Source: Bacteroidales bacterium UBA4360 | GTDB lineage: Bacteria; Bacteroidota; Bacteroidia; Bacteroidales; UBA932 | Assembly: GCA_002393945.1 (NCBI GenBank) | Contig: DGSO01000013.1 | Span: 1-64,000 of the forward strand | DNA: 64,000 nt | Direction of reading: 5' to 3' | Shown here: in pieces, positions 31,212 to 39,130 of the stretch | Layout: each line of letters starts with the position of its first letter | How positions within the stretch are numbered: position 1 is the stretch's first letter | The notes under the pieces: model-generated | Databases searched by the model: none | What the model was told of the DNA's origin: nothing | What the model saw: only the letters and a program-made list of their open reading frames with translations | Made by a program: the position numbers and the translations under genes

Positions 31212-33398
31212 TTAGTCTTTAACACATCTCACCTGGAAACCACTTGCAGGAGGTTCTGCCTGATAATAATTTTCGAACTGATACATGTCAATGCTGGATG
31301 CTCTGAAAACGTAGGCCAATTTATCATTATACATACTGTTGCCCCAGTAGTATGCGTCTCCAACGTCAACACTGTAGCTGTATGTCTGCCAGATGCTCCA
31401 GGAAGAATCTCCAGTATCATAATAGTAGAATCCGCAATAAGGAAGGGTAAGGCCGTCAAACTGATATGTACCGCCATAGGTACCGCTGTCGTTGATAGTC
31501 TTTGAAACGGGCCTCCTGTCAGGAGCGACTCCCCAGAAATTAACATCGGATCCGTCAATTGTCCTGTCTGCATAATCGGTAATAGCCTGCCATATCTTGG
31601 TATCTGCAACACGCCATCCGTACGGGCAAGGATCCTGTTCATCATCTACATCTCCCCAGAGTCCGTCTACGGCACCCACACCAGGCAGCCAGCTCTTGCT
31701 GGCCGTGGTGCCTTTGATGAAGGTCATAGGATTGCTTATGGCATAAGCTTTATTGACCAGACCTGAGCAATCCACCTGCGCCCAGTTGCCGGAATTGGTA
31801 GTTTCGCGGTTATCAGAAGCTTCATAAATGTCGTTCACCCCGACGAAAGGATCCTTTCGGCCGAACTGGTAATACAGACCGACCTGTTCCTCACGATAGC
31901 CGTTTATATCTACGCCTGCATTTTGGAAGGCGCCAAGGTTACGTCTCATCATGTAGTAGTGGTCTCCATCCAGGTGGATATTGTGATAGGCTGTCCCATC
32001 AGTTTCGGGATCGTAGTTGGTGACCCAGAGGTGCCAGCTCCACACGATTTCGCCCGAACCGTTGACTACCGCAACAACGGCATTGCCCTCGGTACCGGTT
32101 GTTTCAACATAAACACGGTTGTCGTTGTACAATCTGACGCTCTTGATAATGTCTCCGTCCTTAACTGAATTGTTGTAAGGAAGAGCTTCCCAAAGAACAA
32201 TGGCGCTGGATGAAGCACTATAATAGTACGGATAGTTGAACCCGCGCTTGCTCTTGGGGGCGAAGCTGTATGTTCCGGCAGTGCAAGGAATGATATAGCA
32301 GTTGGAAGGCTTCGTGCCGCCGCCGTCGAGTTCCGTTGCTGTAGGTAGGATAGGAGTGGTTGCAACGGCAGTTGTCGAGAGTTTCGCACCCGCGCCTTTT
32401 GAGAAACTGTAATCAGAGCTGAATGTCAGTTCCTTCTCATACACGTAACCGTTGGCATCAGTTGCCGTCACGGTCCAAACATAATTTTCAAGCTGATCTA
32501 CAAAATCACCGACGATGTAGTATTTCACCCAGGAACTGGTGCTTGCAGGGCGGATTGGAAGATTCAATCCCGTGGGATCATCTTCGCCGCTGTCAGGAGC
32601 GCCGAAATAGGAAATGATTTTCGAAAAATTGGAAGTGCTTCCAGCCTTGAAACTGGCAAGGTAGGCCCAGGACGTGTACTTGTAAGCAAAATGGTCTGCG
32701 TTGATTTCGACCGTCTTCAATGCGGATGACATGGGAGACAAGTCCCAGGGATCAGACTCGTTCACCCTGAAATCCAGTTCTACCGTAAGGACACCGTAGT
32801 AGTTCTGGAGGGTTGCAGTCATAGTTCCGGCTGCAATCGTCGCCTCACCATATAAGATCGAACGCTCCTTGATGACGTCGACGTCCATGTTCTCATCTGA
32901 ATAAACAAATGAATAAGGATACAGGGACATTGTTCCTTCACCTATCTGGACTCCGTCTATCAAACGGCGTGCGCCTGCTCCGGAAGTACCATTAAGAGCT
33001 TCAGAGCCCCATTTGCCGCTGGCGCTTCCCTCATAAGCCTCGAGATGGGGATAGATCACCATTATCCTGGGGGCGCTGCCGCCGGTAAAAGTACCTTCGA
33101 AAGTGCCGTCTCCGGCCGTCGTCTCAAAGTTGTCGATGGCAGTAATACTCGCATAATCGCTGTCGGAGTCAAAAGAAATGACAGAGATCTTGTCTCCGGC
33201 TTCCCAGTCGCAGTTGAATCCGGCCACCCCGTTTGAAGAATAAGTGGTTTTGGTTGCAAAATCCACTTTGAGTGTCATAGGTACGCCGACGGTTTCCGGT
33301 ATCGATACCGATTTATTTACGTCCAGGCTTTCTTTTACCTGGCAGGAAACCAGTAAAAGAGCACAGATTGCTAAGGCTGAAATAAATAACTTTCTCAT
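31212..33398 (-). CDS. Large surface lipoprotein, fimbrillin-like with C-terminal FISUMP-type domain
   Basis: 728 residues. The lipobox is LLLVSC (Cys near residue 19). The N-terminal part (VDFATKTTYSSNGVAGFNCDW...GDKISV, then a MVIYPHLEAY segment) resembles fimbrillin/Mfa-like domains of Bacteroidales adhesins. The C-terminal ~170 residues (DPCPYGWRVA, GLTLPYCGFYYY, ASGFQVRCVKD) match the FISUMP domain of Fibrobacter/Bacteroidetes surface proteins. It is probably exposed on the outer membrane; the ligand is unknown. A 48-residue peptide gene lies 12 bp upstream, and a sensor kinase/regulator pair is divergent. Confidence 0.8.
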   Translation of the reverse strand: MRKLFISALAICALLLVSCQVKESLDVNKSVSIPETVGVPMTLKVDFATKTTYSSNGVAGFNCDWEAGDKISVISFDSDSDYASITAIDNFETTAGDGTFEGTFTGGSAPRIMVIYPHLEAYEGSASGKWGSEALNGTSGAGARRLIDGVQIGEGTMSLYPYSFVYSDENMDVDVIKERSILYGEATIAAGTMTATLQNYYGVLTVELDFRVNESDPWDLSPMSSALKTVEINADHFAYKYTSWAYLASFKAGSTSNFSKIISYFGAPDSGEDDPTGLNLPIRPASTSSWVKYYIVGDFVDQLENYVWTVTATDANGYVYEKELTFSSDYSFSKGAGAKLSTTAVATTPILPTATELDGGGTKPSNCYIIPCTAGTYSFAPKSKRGFNYPYYYSASSSAIVLWEALPYNNSVKDGDIIKSVRLYNDNRVYVETTGTEGNAVVAVVNGSGEIVWSWHLWVTNYDPETDGTAYHNIHLDGDHYYMMRRNLGAFQNAGVDINGYREEQVGLYYQFGRKDPFVGVNDIYEASDNRETTNSGNWAQVDCSGLVNKAYAISNPMTFIKGTTASKSWLPGVGAVDGLWGDVDDEQDPCPYGWRVADTKIWQAITDYADRTIDGSDVNFWGVAPDRRPVSKTINDSGTYGGTYQFDGLTLPYCGFYYYDTGDSSWSIWQTYSYSVDVGDAYYWGNSMYNDKLAYVFRASSIDMYQFENYYQAEPPASGFQVRCVKD

Positions 33399-33410
33399 AA
33401 TACACTTTTT

Positions 33411-33557
33411 TTAAAATGGCAAATTACCACCGTCGTCGTATCCGGGGGGGATCAAATTCCCATTTACATCTTTGGAGCCGCAGATAACTCCCTCGAGGCG
33501 CAATTCGAATGCTTCACATTCTGGCGCTGAATAGTCTTTGTTTTTTTTCATATCCAT
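33411..33557 (-). CDS. Small peptide gene upstream of the surface lipoprotein
   Basis: 48 residues (46 if the second Met is used): MDMKKNKDYSAPECEAF start, a FELRLEGVICGSKDV middle and a Pro/Gly-rich PPGYDDGGNLPF end. Short K-rich peptides with a xxPECExF-x-[LV]-x-x-EGVI core often precede fimbrillin-like lipoprotein genes in Bacteroidales. It has its own TATCTTTG promoter and is 12 bp from the lipoprotein start, so the two are co-transcribed. The function is unknown; a leader-like or secreted peptide is possible. Confidence 0.65.
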   Translation of the reverse strand: MDMKKNKDYSAPECEAFELRLEGVICGSKDVNGNLIPPGYDDGGNLPF

Positions 33558-33589
33558 GATGATTAAGTGTTTTCCTTTAATCTGACTTG

Positions 33590-33597
33590 CAAAGATA
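33590..33597 (-). promoter_or_regulatory. -7 box of the peptide-lipoprotein operon
   Basis: TATCTTTG on the minus strand, with a TTTA 19 nt upstream in place of a perfect -33 box. Confidence 0.6.
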
Positions 33598-33619
33598 CTC
33601 CAGACCCTTTTTTTAGTAA

Positions 33620-33637
33620 ATACATATTTTTATGTAT
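33620..33637. promoter_or_regulatory. Perfect dyad in the divergent regulatory region
   Basis: ATACATA-N4-TATGTAT, overlapping the -33 region of the lipoprotein operon and lying 35 bp from the sensor kinase start. It is a candidate binding site for the NarL-type regulator at 35468. Confidence 0.4.
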
Positions 33638-33658
33638 GTCCCGTTAGCATGGTAATGC

Positions 33659-33666
33659 TTATATTT
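33659..33666 (+). promoter_or_regulatory. -7 box of the TPR kinase operon
   Basis: TATATTTG, 6 nt before the ATG at 33673. Confidence 0.45.
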
Positions 33667-33672
33667 GCATCT

Positions 33673-35475
33673 ATGAAACGTCTTACAGGCATATTGCTTT
33701 TGCTTGCAAGTTGCTTTTATGTTCTGGGCCAGGAGCAGTCACAGGACGCGTATGGCGTGGCCGAGGAGCAGTTCTATCAGGGTATGTACGGCGCGGCAAT
33801 ACGCACGGCCCTGGATGGCCTGAATCAAGAACCGGCACGATCGTCAGAAGAGTCGGCCGTGGAACTGTACTCCATCCTTGGGGCATCGTACTCCCGGCTT
33901 GGGGCGTTCGACAAGGCGGCCGATTATTTCTTCCGCTGCTACCAGTTTGACAAGAAAGAGGGAAACGCGGAGGGGATGACTTCGTCCCTTATAAATCTGG
34001 CATCCATGTACGTGTACGCGGGAAAGCCGGAACTTGCGGAGAAGGAGGCGCTGGAAGCCATCGACAATGAAAGGCCGCTGGGAAGGCCGCTCAAACTGGC
34101 CATGGCCTACGGGAAAGCCTGCGACGTTTACCATGCGCTGAAAAAGGAGGAGACAGCCCTGGAATACGCCAACCTGGCGGTGAAGACGGCCATGGAGACC
34201 GGGAAAGACGGTGCGGTAGCAGTACGCCGCAGCCAGCGAGCCTATCCACTTCTTTCCCTGAAACGATACAAGGAGGCAGAGGCGGATTTATCGTACTCGG
34301 AAAAGGTATTCCTGGAAATCGGGAACAGGCAATCTCTGTCAATAGTGTACTTCCAATTGGCGGGTCTTTATGAGAATACGGGCCGGAAGGCGCAGTCCAC
34401 TTTATATTATAAAAAGGCCCTTGAACTGGCCAGGGAACTCCCGGACAAGCCGCTGGAGCAGAAGATATGCTTTGCCTATGCCGGGCACATTAAAGCCACT
34501 GACCCCAAGGAAGCCTTCGAACTGCTGAGTAAATCGGCCTCACTGCAGGAGGAGATAACCCGGAGCGAGAGTGATAATGCCCTGGAACTGTTCAATATCG
34601 AGTACGAAACCACCAAGAAGGAAGAGCAGATTGCAGACCAGGAAAGGGAGCTCCGGGCGGGAAGGAAGAGGACCCTTGTCCTTTTGATAGCACTTTTGGT
34701 ACTGCTTGTAGCCGCGGCGGTAACGGCCGTAACAGCCATACATTCAAAGAAAGTGAGGGAAAAACTCCAGCAGAGCAACGCTCAGAAGGATTTTCTTTTC
34801 AAGGTAATTTCCCACGACATCATGTCTCCCGCCATAGCCATGCTCCGCGGCATCCAGATGCTCAGGAACCATTCCAATGCTTCCGATGATTCGCACGAAG
34901 TCCTGTTACAGCTTGAGAGACAAGCGGAATCAGAGGTTGAACTTATAGACAATGTGCTGCGTTGGGCAAGAAACAAGGAAGATGCTTCACAGGGGGAGAA
35001 AGTCCGTTTTGATATGATGGACATGGTCCGCGAAGCCATGGAACAGTATCGTGGAGCAGCGCTTCAGAAAGGTATTGCACTGGAATTGTATTGTACGGTT
35101 AGCAGCATTGTGGTGGATTGCAACAGGAATAATCTTCTCATCGCTCTCAGAAACCTGATTTCCAATGCTATCAAGTTCTCTAATCCGGATAGTAACGTGG
35201 TAGTGAAGGTGAGTATGGGTGAAGACATCGTGGACCTTAGTGTTGAGGATCACGGAGTAGGTATCCCTGCCGATAAACTGGAATCAATCTACAGTCCCGA
35301 GGCCCCTTTCCGCAGGCCGGGAACATCTGGCGAACCAAGTCATGGAATGGGGCTTGCCGTGAGCAGGGACCTTGTAACAGCCATCGGAGGGAGTATCAGC
35401 GTACAAAGCACAGAGGGCGAGGGCAGTATCTTTGCAATACATGTTCCAATTATCGGAGGACCTCAAGATGGCTGA
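33673..35475 (+). CDS. TPR-repeat sensor histidine kinase
   Basis: 600 residues from the ATG of MKRLTGILLLL. Signal peptide, then about six tetratricopeptide repeats in the periplasm (for example AADYFFRCYQFDKKEG, STLYYKKALELARELP), a coiled-coil, one membrane helix (about 334-356), an H-box VISHDIMSPA with H381, an N-box (ALRNLISNAIKFS) and G-boxes (VEDHGVGIP, SHGMGLAVSRDL). It should sense a periplasmic protein or peptide and phosphorylate the regulator that it overlaps by 8 bp. Confidence 0.93.
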   Translation: MKRLTGILLLLASCFYVLGQEQSQDAYGVAEEQFYQGMYGAAIRTALDGLNQEPARSSEESAVELYSILGASYSRLGAFDKAADYFFRCYQFDKKEGNAEGMTSSLINLASMYVYAGKPELAEKEALEAIDNERPLGRPLKLAMAYGKACDVYHALKKEETALEYANLAVKTAMETGKDGAVAVRRSQRAYPLLSLKRYKEAEADLSYSEKVFLEIGNRQSLSIVYFQLAGLYENTGRKAQSTLYYKKALELARELPDKPLEQKICFAYAGHIKATDPKEAFELLSKSASLQEEITRSESDNALELFNIEYETTKKEEQIADQERELRAGRKRTLVLLIALLVLLVAAAVTAVTAIHSKKVREKLQQSNAQKDFLFKVISHDIMSPAIAMLRGIQMLRNHSNASDDSHEVLLQLERQAESEVELIDNVLRWARNKEDASQGEKVRFDMMDMVREAMEQYRGAALQKGIALELYCTVSSIVVDCNRNNLLIALRNLISNAIKFSNPDSNVVVKVSMGEDIVDLSVEDHGVGIPADKLESIYSPEAPFRRPGTSGEPSHGMGLAVSRDLVTAIGGSISVQSTEGEGSIFAIHVPIIGGPQDG

Positions 35476-36103
35476 TAATGTGAGGATTATGCTGGTGGAT
35501 GACCATCCCCTAATGCTCATCGGCATTTCGTCCATGCTGGAGGGGAAAGGAATTGATATTGTCGGGACCGCCGGCAATGGTTTTGATGCCCTAAAGAAAG
35601 CTGAGGAGTTGAAACCGGATGTAATGATGCTGGATATTGTCATGCCCGGGATGGATGGCATAGAGCTTGCCCGTAGGATGAGGGCGGAAATGCCCGACGT
35701 TGCACTTCTTGTCCTGTCCAGTGACTCCTCTCTGGCCTCTTTGGAGACACTCCTGAATATAGGTATTGACGGGTTTCTGTCCAAAACCAGCGATGCTTCT
35801 GTCATGATCGACGCCATTATGAGCGTTGCTTCCGGATATGAGTTTTACGGAACAGACATTGCCAGGCTTATTGAGAGGATTAGTCTTGCCAAGAAAGCGT
35901 CCGACAACATATTTACCCCGCGTGAACTGGATGTAATCAGGTTAAGCTGCATGGGACTCCAGTATAAGGAAATCGCTGAACGCCTTGGCATAAAATACTT
36001 GACTGTCGTTACTATCAAGAACAATATCTTCAGGAAACTCGGTATCAACAACACCGTTGAACTTGTAGTATACGCCATAAAGAAGGAACTCATTTCTCTG
36101 TGA
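35468..36103 (+). CDS. NarL/FixJ-family response regulator
   Basis: 211 residues from the ATG overlapping the kinase end. A receiver domain (VDDHP near residues 10-14; phospho-acceptor in MMLDIVMPGMDG) and a LuxR-type helix-turn-helix (FTPRELDVIRLSCMGLQYKEIAERLGI) are complete. It probably controls the divergent peptide-lipoprotein operon through the dyad at 33620-33637. Confidence 0.94.
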   Translation: MADNVRIMLVDDHPLMLIGISSMLEGKGIDIVGTAGNGFDALKKAEELKPDVMMLDIVMPGMDGIELARRMRAEMPDVALLVLSSDSSLASLETLLNIGIDGFLSKTSDASVMIDAIMSVASGYEFYGTDIARLIERISLAKKASDNIFTPRELDVIRLSCMGLQYKEIAERLGIKYLTVVTIKNNIFRKLGINNTVELVVYAIKKELISL

Positions 36104-36126
36104 CGTGCAATTCCGCAAAAAAATGG

Positions 36127-36134
36127 TATATTTG
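36127..36134 (+). promoter_or_regulatory. -7 box of luxS
   Basis: TATATTTG, 18 nt before the ATG at 36153. Confidence 0.5.
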
Positions 36135-36152
36135 AAAACAAATTGCCATATC

Positions 36153-36647
36153 ATGGAAGTAATACAGAGTTTCACAATTGACCATACTCATCTGAAGCCG
36201 GGTATTTATGTTTCCCGGAAAGACAGGGGATTCACAACATTCGATCTCAGAATAACTGAACCGAACAAGGAGCCGGCGGTGGCGCCTGCTGCCATGCACA
36301 GCATAGAGCACCTCATGGCCACCTGGTTCAGAAACAGCGAGGCCAAGGACGATGTGGTATACGTGGGCCCCATGGGCTGTCTTACAGGTATGTACATAGT
36401 AATGACAGGGGAGTACAAAGTAGAAGACATGCGCCGCCTCACGATTGAGTGCCTGCGCTGGATCCTCACCCAGACGGAGGTTCCGGCCACCACGCCGGAG
36501 ACATGCGGCAATTATCTTCTCCATGACCTGCCGATGTGCAAATGGGAAAGCGCCCGCTACCTGGACCGTCTGGAAAACGATTTCCACAGTGAATATACCA
36601 TGCTTCGCGTGACCCTTGACGACGGCCGGGTCTTTGCCGATGCGTAG
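36153..36647 (+). CDS. luxS: S-ribosylhomocysteine lyase (AI-2 synthase)
   Basis: 164 residues. The metal site is H49-x-x-E-H53 (MHSIEHL) and C118 (TCGNY); the catalytic Cys is C76 in GPMGCLTGMY. It splits S-ribosylhomocysteine into homocysteine and the precursor of autoinducer-2, in the activated methyl cycle. The start ATG lies 18 nt behind its promoter. Confidence 0.97.
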   Translation: MEVIQSFTIDHTHLKPGIYVSRKDRGFTTFDLRITEPNKEPAVAPAAMHSIEHLMATWFRNSEAKDDVVYVGPMGCLTGMYIVMTGEYKVEDMRRLTIECLRWILTQTEVPATTPETCGNYLLHDLPMCKWESARYLDRLENDFHSEYTMLRVTLDDGRVFADA

Positions 36648-36663
36648 AAAGTTCGTATCTTTG
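36633..36663 (+). promoter_or_regulatory. Housekeeping promoter inside the luxS 3' end
   Basis: TTTG, 19 nt, TATCTTTG: a full match, overlapping the last codons of luxS and ending 6 nt before the ATG at 36670. It drives the HprK-like kinase, rpiB and truB. Confidence 0.75.
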
Positions 36664-36669
36664 CAGGGT

Positions 36670-37752
36670 ATGGAAAGCAAATTATTCAGCATAGCCGGTC
36701 ACATAGTGCGGGTGAATCTGGAAAGCCCGTGGACATTCAAAGAACTGAGTGAAGAACAGAAACAGCTGGTCGAAAGGCTCAAGAGTGGAGAGGATGTAGG
36801 CGTGGAGTCCGTTCCGGCAGACCGTCAGGAACAGTTGGCGGTCAATGACAGTCTCATGGGCAAGGAGCACATGACGCGCGAGATTTGGGATTCGATGGAA
36901 GAGAGCGAGAAAGAAGCATTCCGCCACAGCCTGGATTTCCTGCAGTATGCGCCTTTCGAGGTGAGCGGGGGTACTCCTCTTTTCACCATGACCGTGAAAT
37001 CCGGACCGATGGACTCATCGGCAAGGGAAACCTGGAAGAAGGTGGTTTCCGTGGACCAGGTGCTTCCATATTATTATGGGTATGAGTATGGGGATGACAC
37101 CGTTTATGAGTTTTTCCCCTCTCCGGACGTGCGTGCCGGCTTTTTCGTCCAGAATGCCGATGCTTCCGAAGGGGCATTTTATCCCGAGGCGGGAATCGGC
37201 CCGCGTCTTCTGATGATGCAGGTGAATACCTCCCTGATGATTCAGTTCACTTTTGCAACGGCCGGCCTTTCTACGGCGCTTCTGCACGCATCGGTAACAC
37301 GTTATAAAGGTGTTGCCAATCTCTTCTTCGGCGTCAGCGGTACCGGAAAGAGCACACACAGCCGTCTCTGGCATGAAAACGTCCCTGGCTCGGACCTGAT
37401 GAACGATGACAATCCCGTCATGAGGATAACTCCGGAAGGCGTGAAGGTCTACGGCGGCCCATGGAGCGGAAAAACACTCTGCTACCGTAACGTGGAAGCC
37501 CCCGTGAATGCACTCGTGCGTCTTGAGCAGGCCCCTGAAAACCGGATTGAAAGGCTCTCCGGCCTCCAGGCATATGCAAGTCTTGTCGCAGCGGTGTCTT
37601 CCATCCGCTGGAACTCGGACATCATGGACAAGATAATCCCCACGGTAGAGGCTATCTCGATGAACGTCCCCTGCTACAAACTGGAATGCCGTCCTGACGC
37701 CCAGGCAGTAGAAACATGCAAAAACGCAATATATGAAAATAGGAATCTGTAA
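36670..37752 (+). CDS. HPr kinase/PEPCK-like ATP-binding protein, unknown substrate
   Basis: 360 residues. The C-terminal half has the P-loop GVSGTGKST (221-229) followed by SRLWHE and DLMNDDNPV, the arrangement of HprK-like and PEPCK-like kinases. The N-terminal half is not recognised. It is too different from HprK to claim HPr as substrate; related kinases occur in peptide-modification clusters. It overlaps rpiB by 20 bp, which implies tight coupling. A kinase acting on a sugar or a peptide is possible. Confidence 0.7.
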   Translation: MESKLFSIAGHIVRVNLESPWTFKELSEEQKQLVERLKSGEDVGVESVPADRQEQLAVNDSLMGKEHMTREIWDSMEESEKEAFRHSLDFLQYAPFEVSGGTPLFTMTVKSGPMDSSARETWKKVVSVDQVLPYYYGYEYGDDTVYEFFPSPDVRAGFFVQNADASEGAFYPEAGIGPRLLMMQVNTSLMIQFTFATAGLSTALLHASVTRYKGVANLFFGVSGTGKSTHSRLWHENVPGSDLMNDDNPVMRITPEGVKVYGGPWSGKTLCYRNVEAPVNALVRLEQAPENRIERLSGLQAYASLVAAVSSIRWNSDIMDKIIPTVEAISMNVPCYKLECRPDAQAVETCKNAIYENRNL

Positions 37753-38164
37753 CGACCACGCCGGCGTTGAATACAAGTTCAAGCTGGTGAAGATGCTGGA
37801 AAAGCGCGGAATTGAAGTAGTGAATTTTGGAACCGATACTGAAGACAGTGTCGATTATCCTGATTATGCACACAAACTCGCTCAGGCGGTGGAGTCCCAT
37901 GAAGTTGACCTTGGAATAGCCCTCTGCGGCACCGGAAACGGCATGGCAATCACGCTGAACAAGCATCAGGGCATCCGTGCGGGTCTTGCATGGGGAACCG
38001 CCATCGGCCAGCTCGTTGCAGCCCACAACAATGCCAACGTGCTTGTCCTCCCGGCCCGGTTCATAAGCTACCGCATGGCCTCAGCCATAGTGCGCACATG
38101 GCTTGACACCCCCTTCGAGGGCGGCCGTCACCAGAAGCGCATAGACAAGATTCCCTGCAAATGA
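37733..38164 (+). CDS. rpiB: Ribose-5-phosphate isomerase B
   Basis: 143 residues. CNDHAGVEYK start, the catalytic Cys in ALCGTGNGMAI and R-x-G-L-A-W motif are those of RpiB/LacAB isomerases. It interconverts ribose 5-phosphate and ribulose 5-phosphate. It overlaps both neighbours (20 bp upstream, ATGA downstream with truB). Confidence 0.95.
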   Translation: MKIGICNDHAGVEYKFKLVKMLEKRGIEVVNFGTDTEDSVDYPDYAHKLAQAVESHEVDLGIALCGTGNGMAITLNKHQGIRAGLAWGTAIGQLVAAHNNANVLVLPARFISYRMASAIVRTWLDTPFEGGRHQKRIDKIPCK

Positions 38165-39099
38165 GTTTTCTTGTCCCAGCCCCCGGTGCGCAGATCTCCC
38201 ATGACATCGCCGACTATCCCGACGGCATAGTCATCCCTGTAAACAAGCCCCTCCGCTGGACTTCTGCCGATGTAATCCGCAAACTCAAGTTTGTGGCGAT
38301 CAGGCATTTCGGCAAGAAGAACCTCAAGGTGGGCCATGCCGGGACGCTGGATCCTTTGGCTACAGGCATCCTTCTGGTGTGCTTCGGCCCCGCCTGCCGC
38401 ATGGCGCAGTCGCTCCAGGACACGGACAAGGATTACATTGCACTGATGCGTTTCGGCGCTACCACTCCGTCCTACGACCTGGAGAAGCCCGTGGACAGGA
38501 TGTTCCCCTATGAGCATATAACAGAAGAAGCCGTGCGCGCAGCCCTGCCAGCCTTTTTAGGCGAACAGGAGCAGGTGGCACCGCTTTTCAGCGCCAAAAG
38601 CGTAGACGGCGTCCGTGCCTACGAACTTGCCCGCAAGCTCTACCGTTCAGGCGCAGGAAATCTCGACACCGCCGCCCTTGAAACCCTCCATCGTTCCAGA
38701 ATAACCATATCGGAACTGGAATTGCTGGGTTACAATGATGTAATTATTCCGGAGGAGACTGACTCTCCTGAAACGTCGGCTTCGCCGACCCCTCCCAAAG
38801 CAAGCTTTGGGCCCCTCCCTCTTATGAGCCCGAGGGTGGGCACAGTTTCCGGAGAGTCAGTCTCCTCCGGAACAGCCTCCTCAAGAATTCATCTTGAGGA
38901 CACATCGGCACTGGGGCTGCCTGAGGCAACGATTCGCATAGCCTGCTCCAAGGGTACATACATCCGGGCCTTTGCCCGTGATCTTGGTGAAGCGTTGGGT
39001 TCCGGAGCCCATCTTGCCGGGCTCATCCGTTCCCGCAGCGGCTCATTCCGCCTGTCGGATGCCCTGACAATGGATCAGGCGATGGAATTATTCCGTTAA
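38161..39099 (+). CDS. truB: tRNA pseudouridine(55) synthase, with in-frame palindromic insertion
   Basis: 312 residues. The catalytic D64 lies in GHAGTLDPLATGIL, and VNKP and the KGTYIRAFARDLGE motif are present. It makes pseudouridine 55 in the T-loop of tRNA. Residues about 196-238, rich in Ser, Pro and Thr, are encoded by a 126-bp inverted-repeat element that is not part of TruB; the essential motifs lie on either side, so the enzyme is probably active with an extra surface loop. Confidence 0.92.
   Translation: MSFLVPAPGAQISHDIADYPDGIVIPVNKPLRWTSADVIRKLKFVAIRHFGKKNLKVGHAGTLDPLATGILLVCFGPACRMAQSLQDTDKDYIALMRFGATTPSYDLEKPVDRMFPYEHITEEAVRAALPAFLGEQEQVAPLFSAKSVDGVRAYELARKLYRSGAGNLDTAALETLHRSRITISELELLGYNDVIIPEETDSPETSASPTPPKASFGPLPLMSPRVGTVSGESVSSGTASSRIHLEDTSALGLPEATIRIACSKGTYIRAFARDLGEALGSGAHLAGLIRSRSGSFRLSDALTMDQAMELFR
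38747..38872. repeat. 126-bp palindromic element inserted in truB
   Basis: 28-bp arms at 38747-38774 and 38845-38872 match in 27 positions. The 70-nt loop holds two smaller hairpins, GTCGGCTTCGCCGAC and CCCAAAGCAAGCTTTGGG. Its length is a multiple of three and it contains no stop in the truB frame. Confidence 0.85.
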
Positions 39100-39104
39100 A
39101 TGAC

Positions 39105-39112
39105 TATCTTTG
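39105..39112 (+). promoter_or_regulatory. -7 box of gltX
   Basis: TATCTTTG, 18 nt before the ATG at 39131. Confidence 0.55.
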
Positions 39113-39130
39113 CAAAGCAAAACTGTAAAT

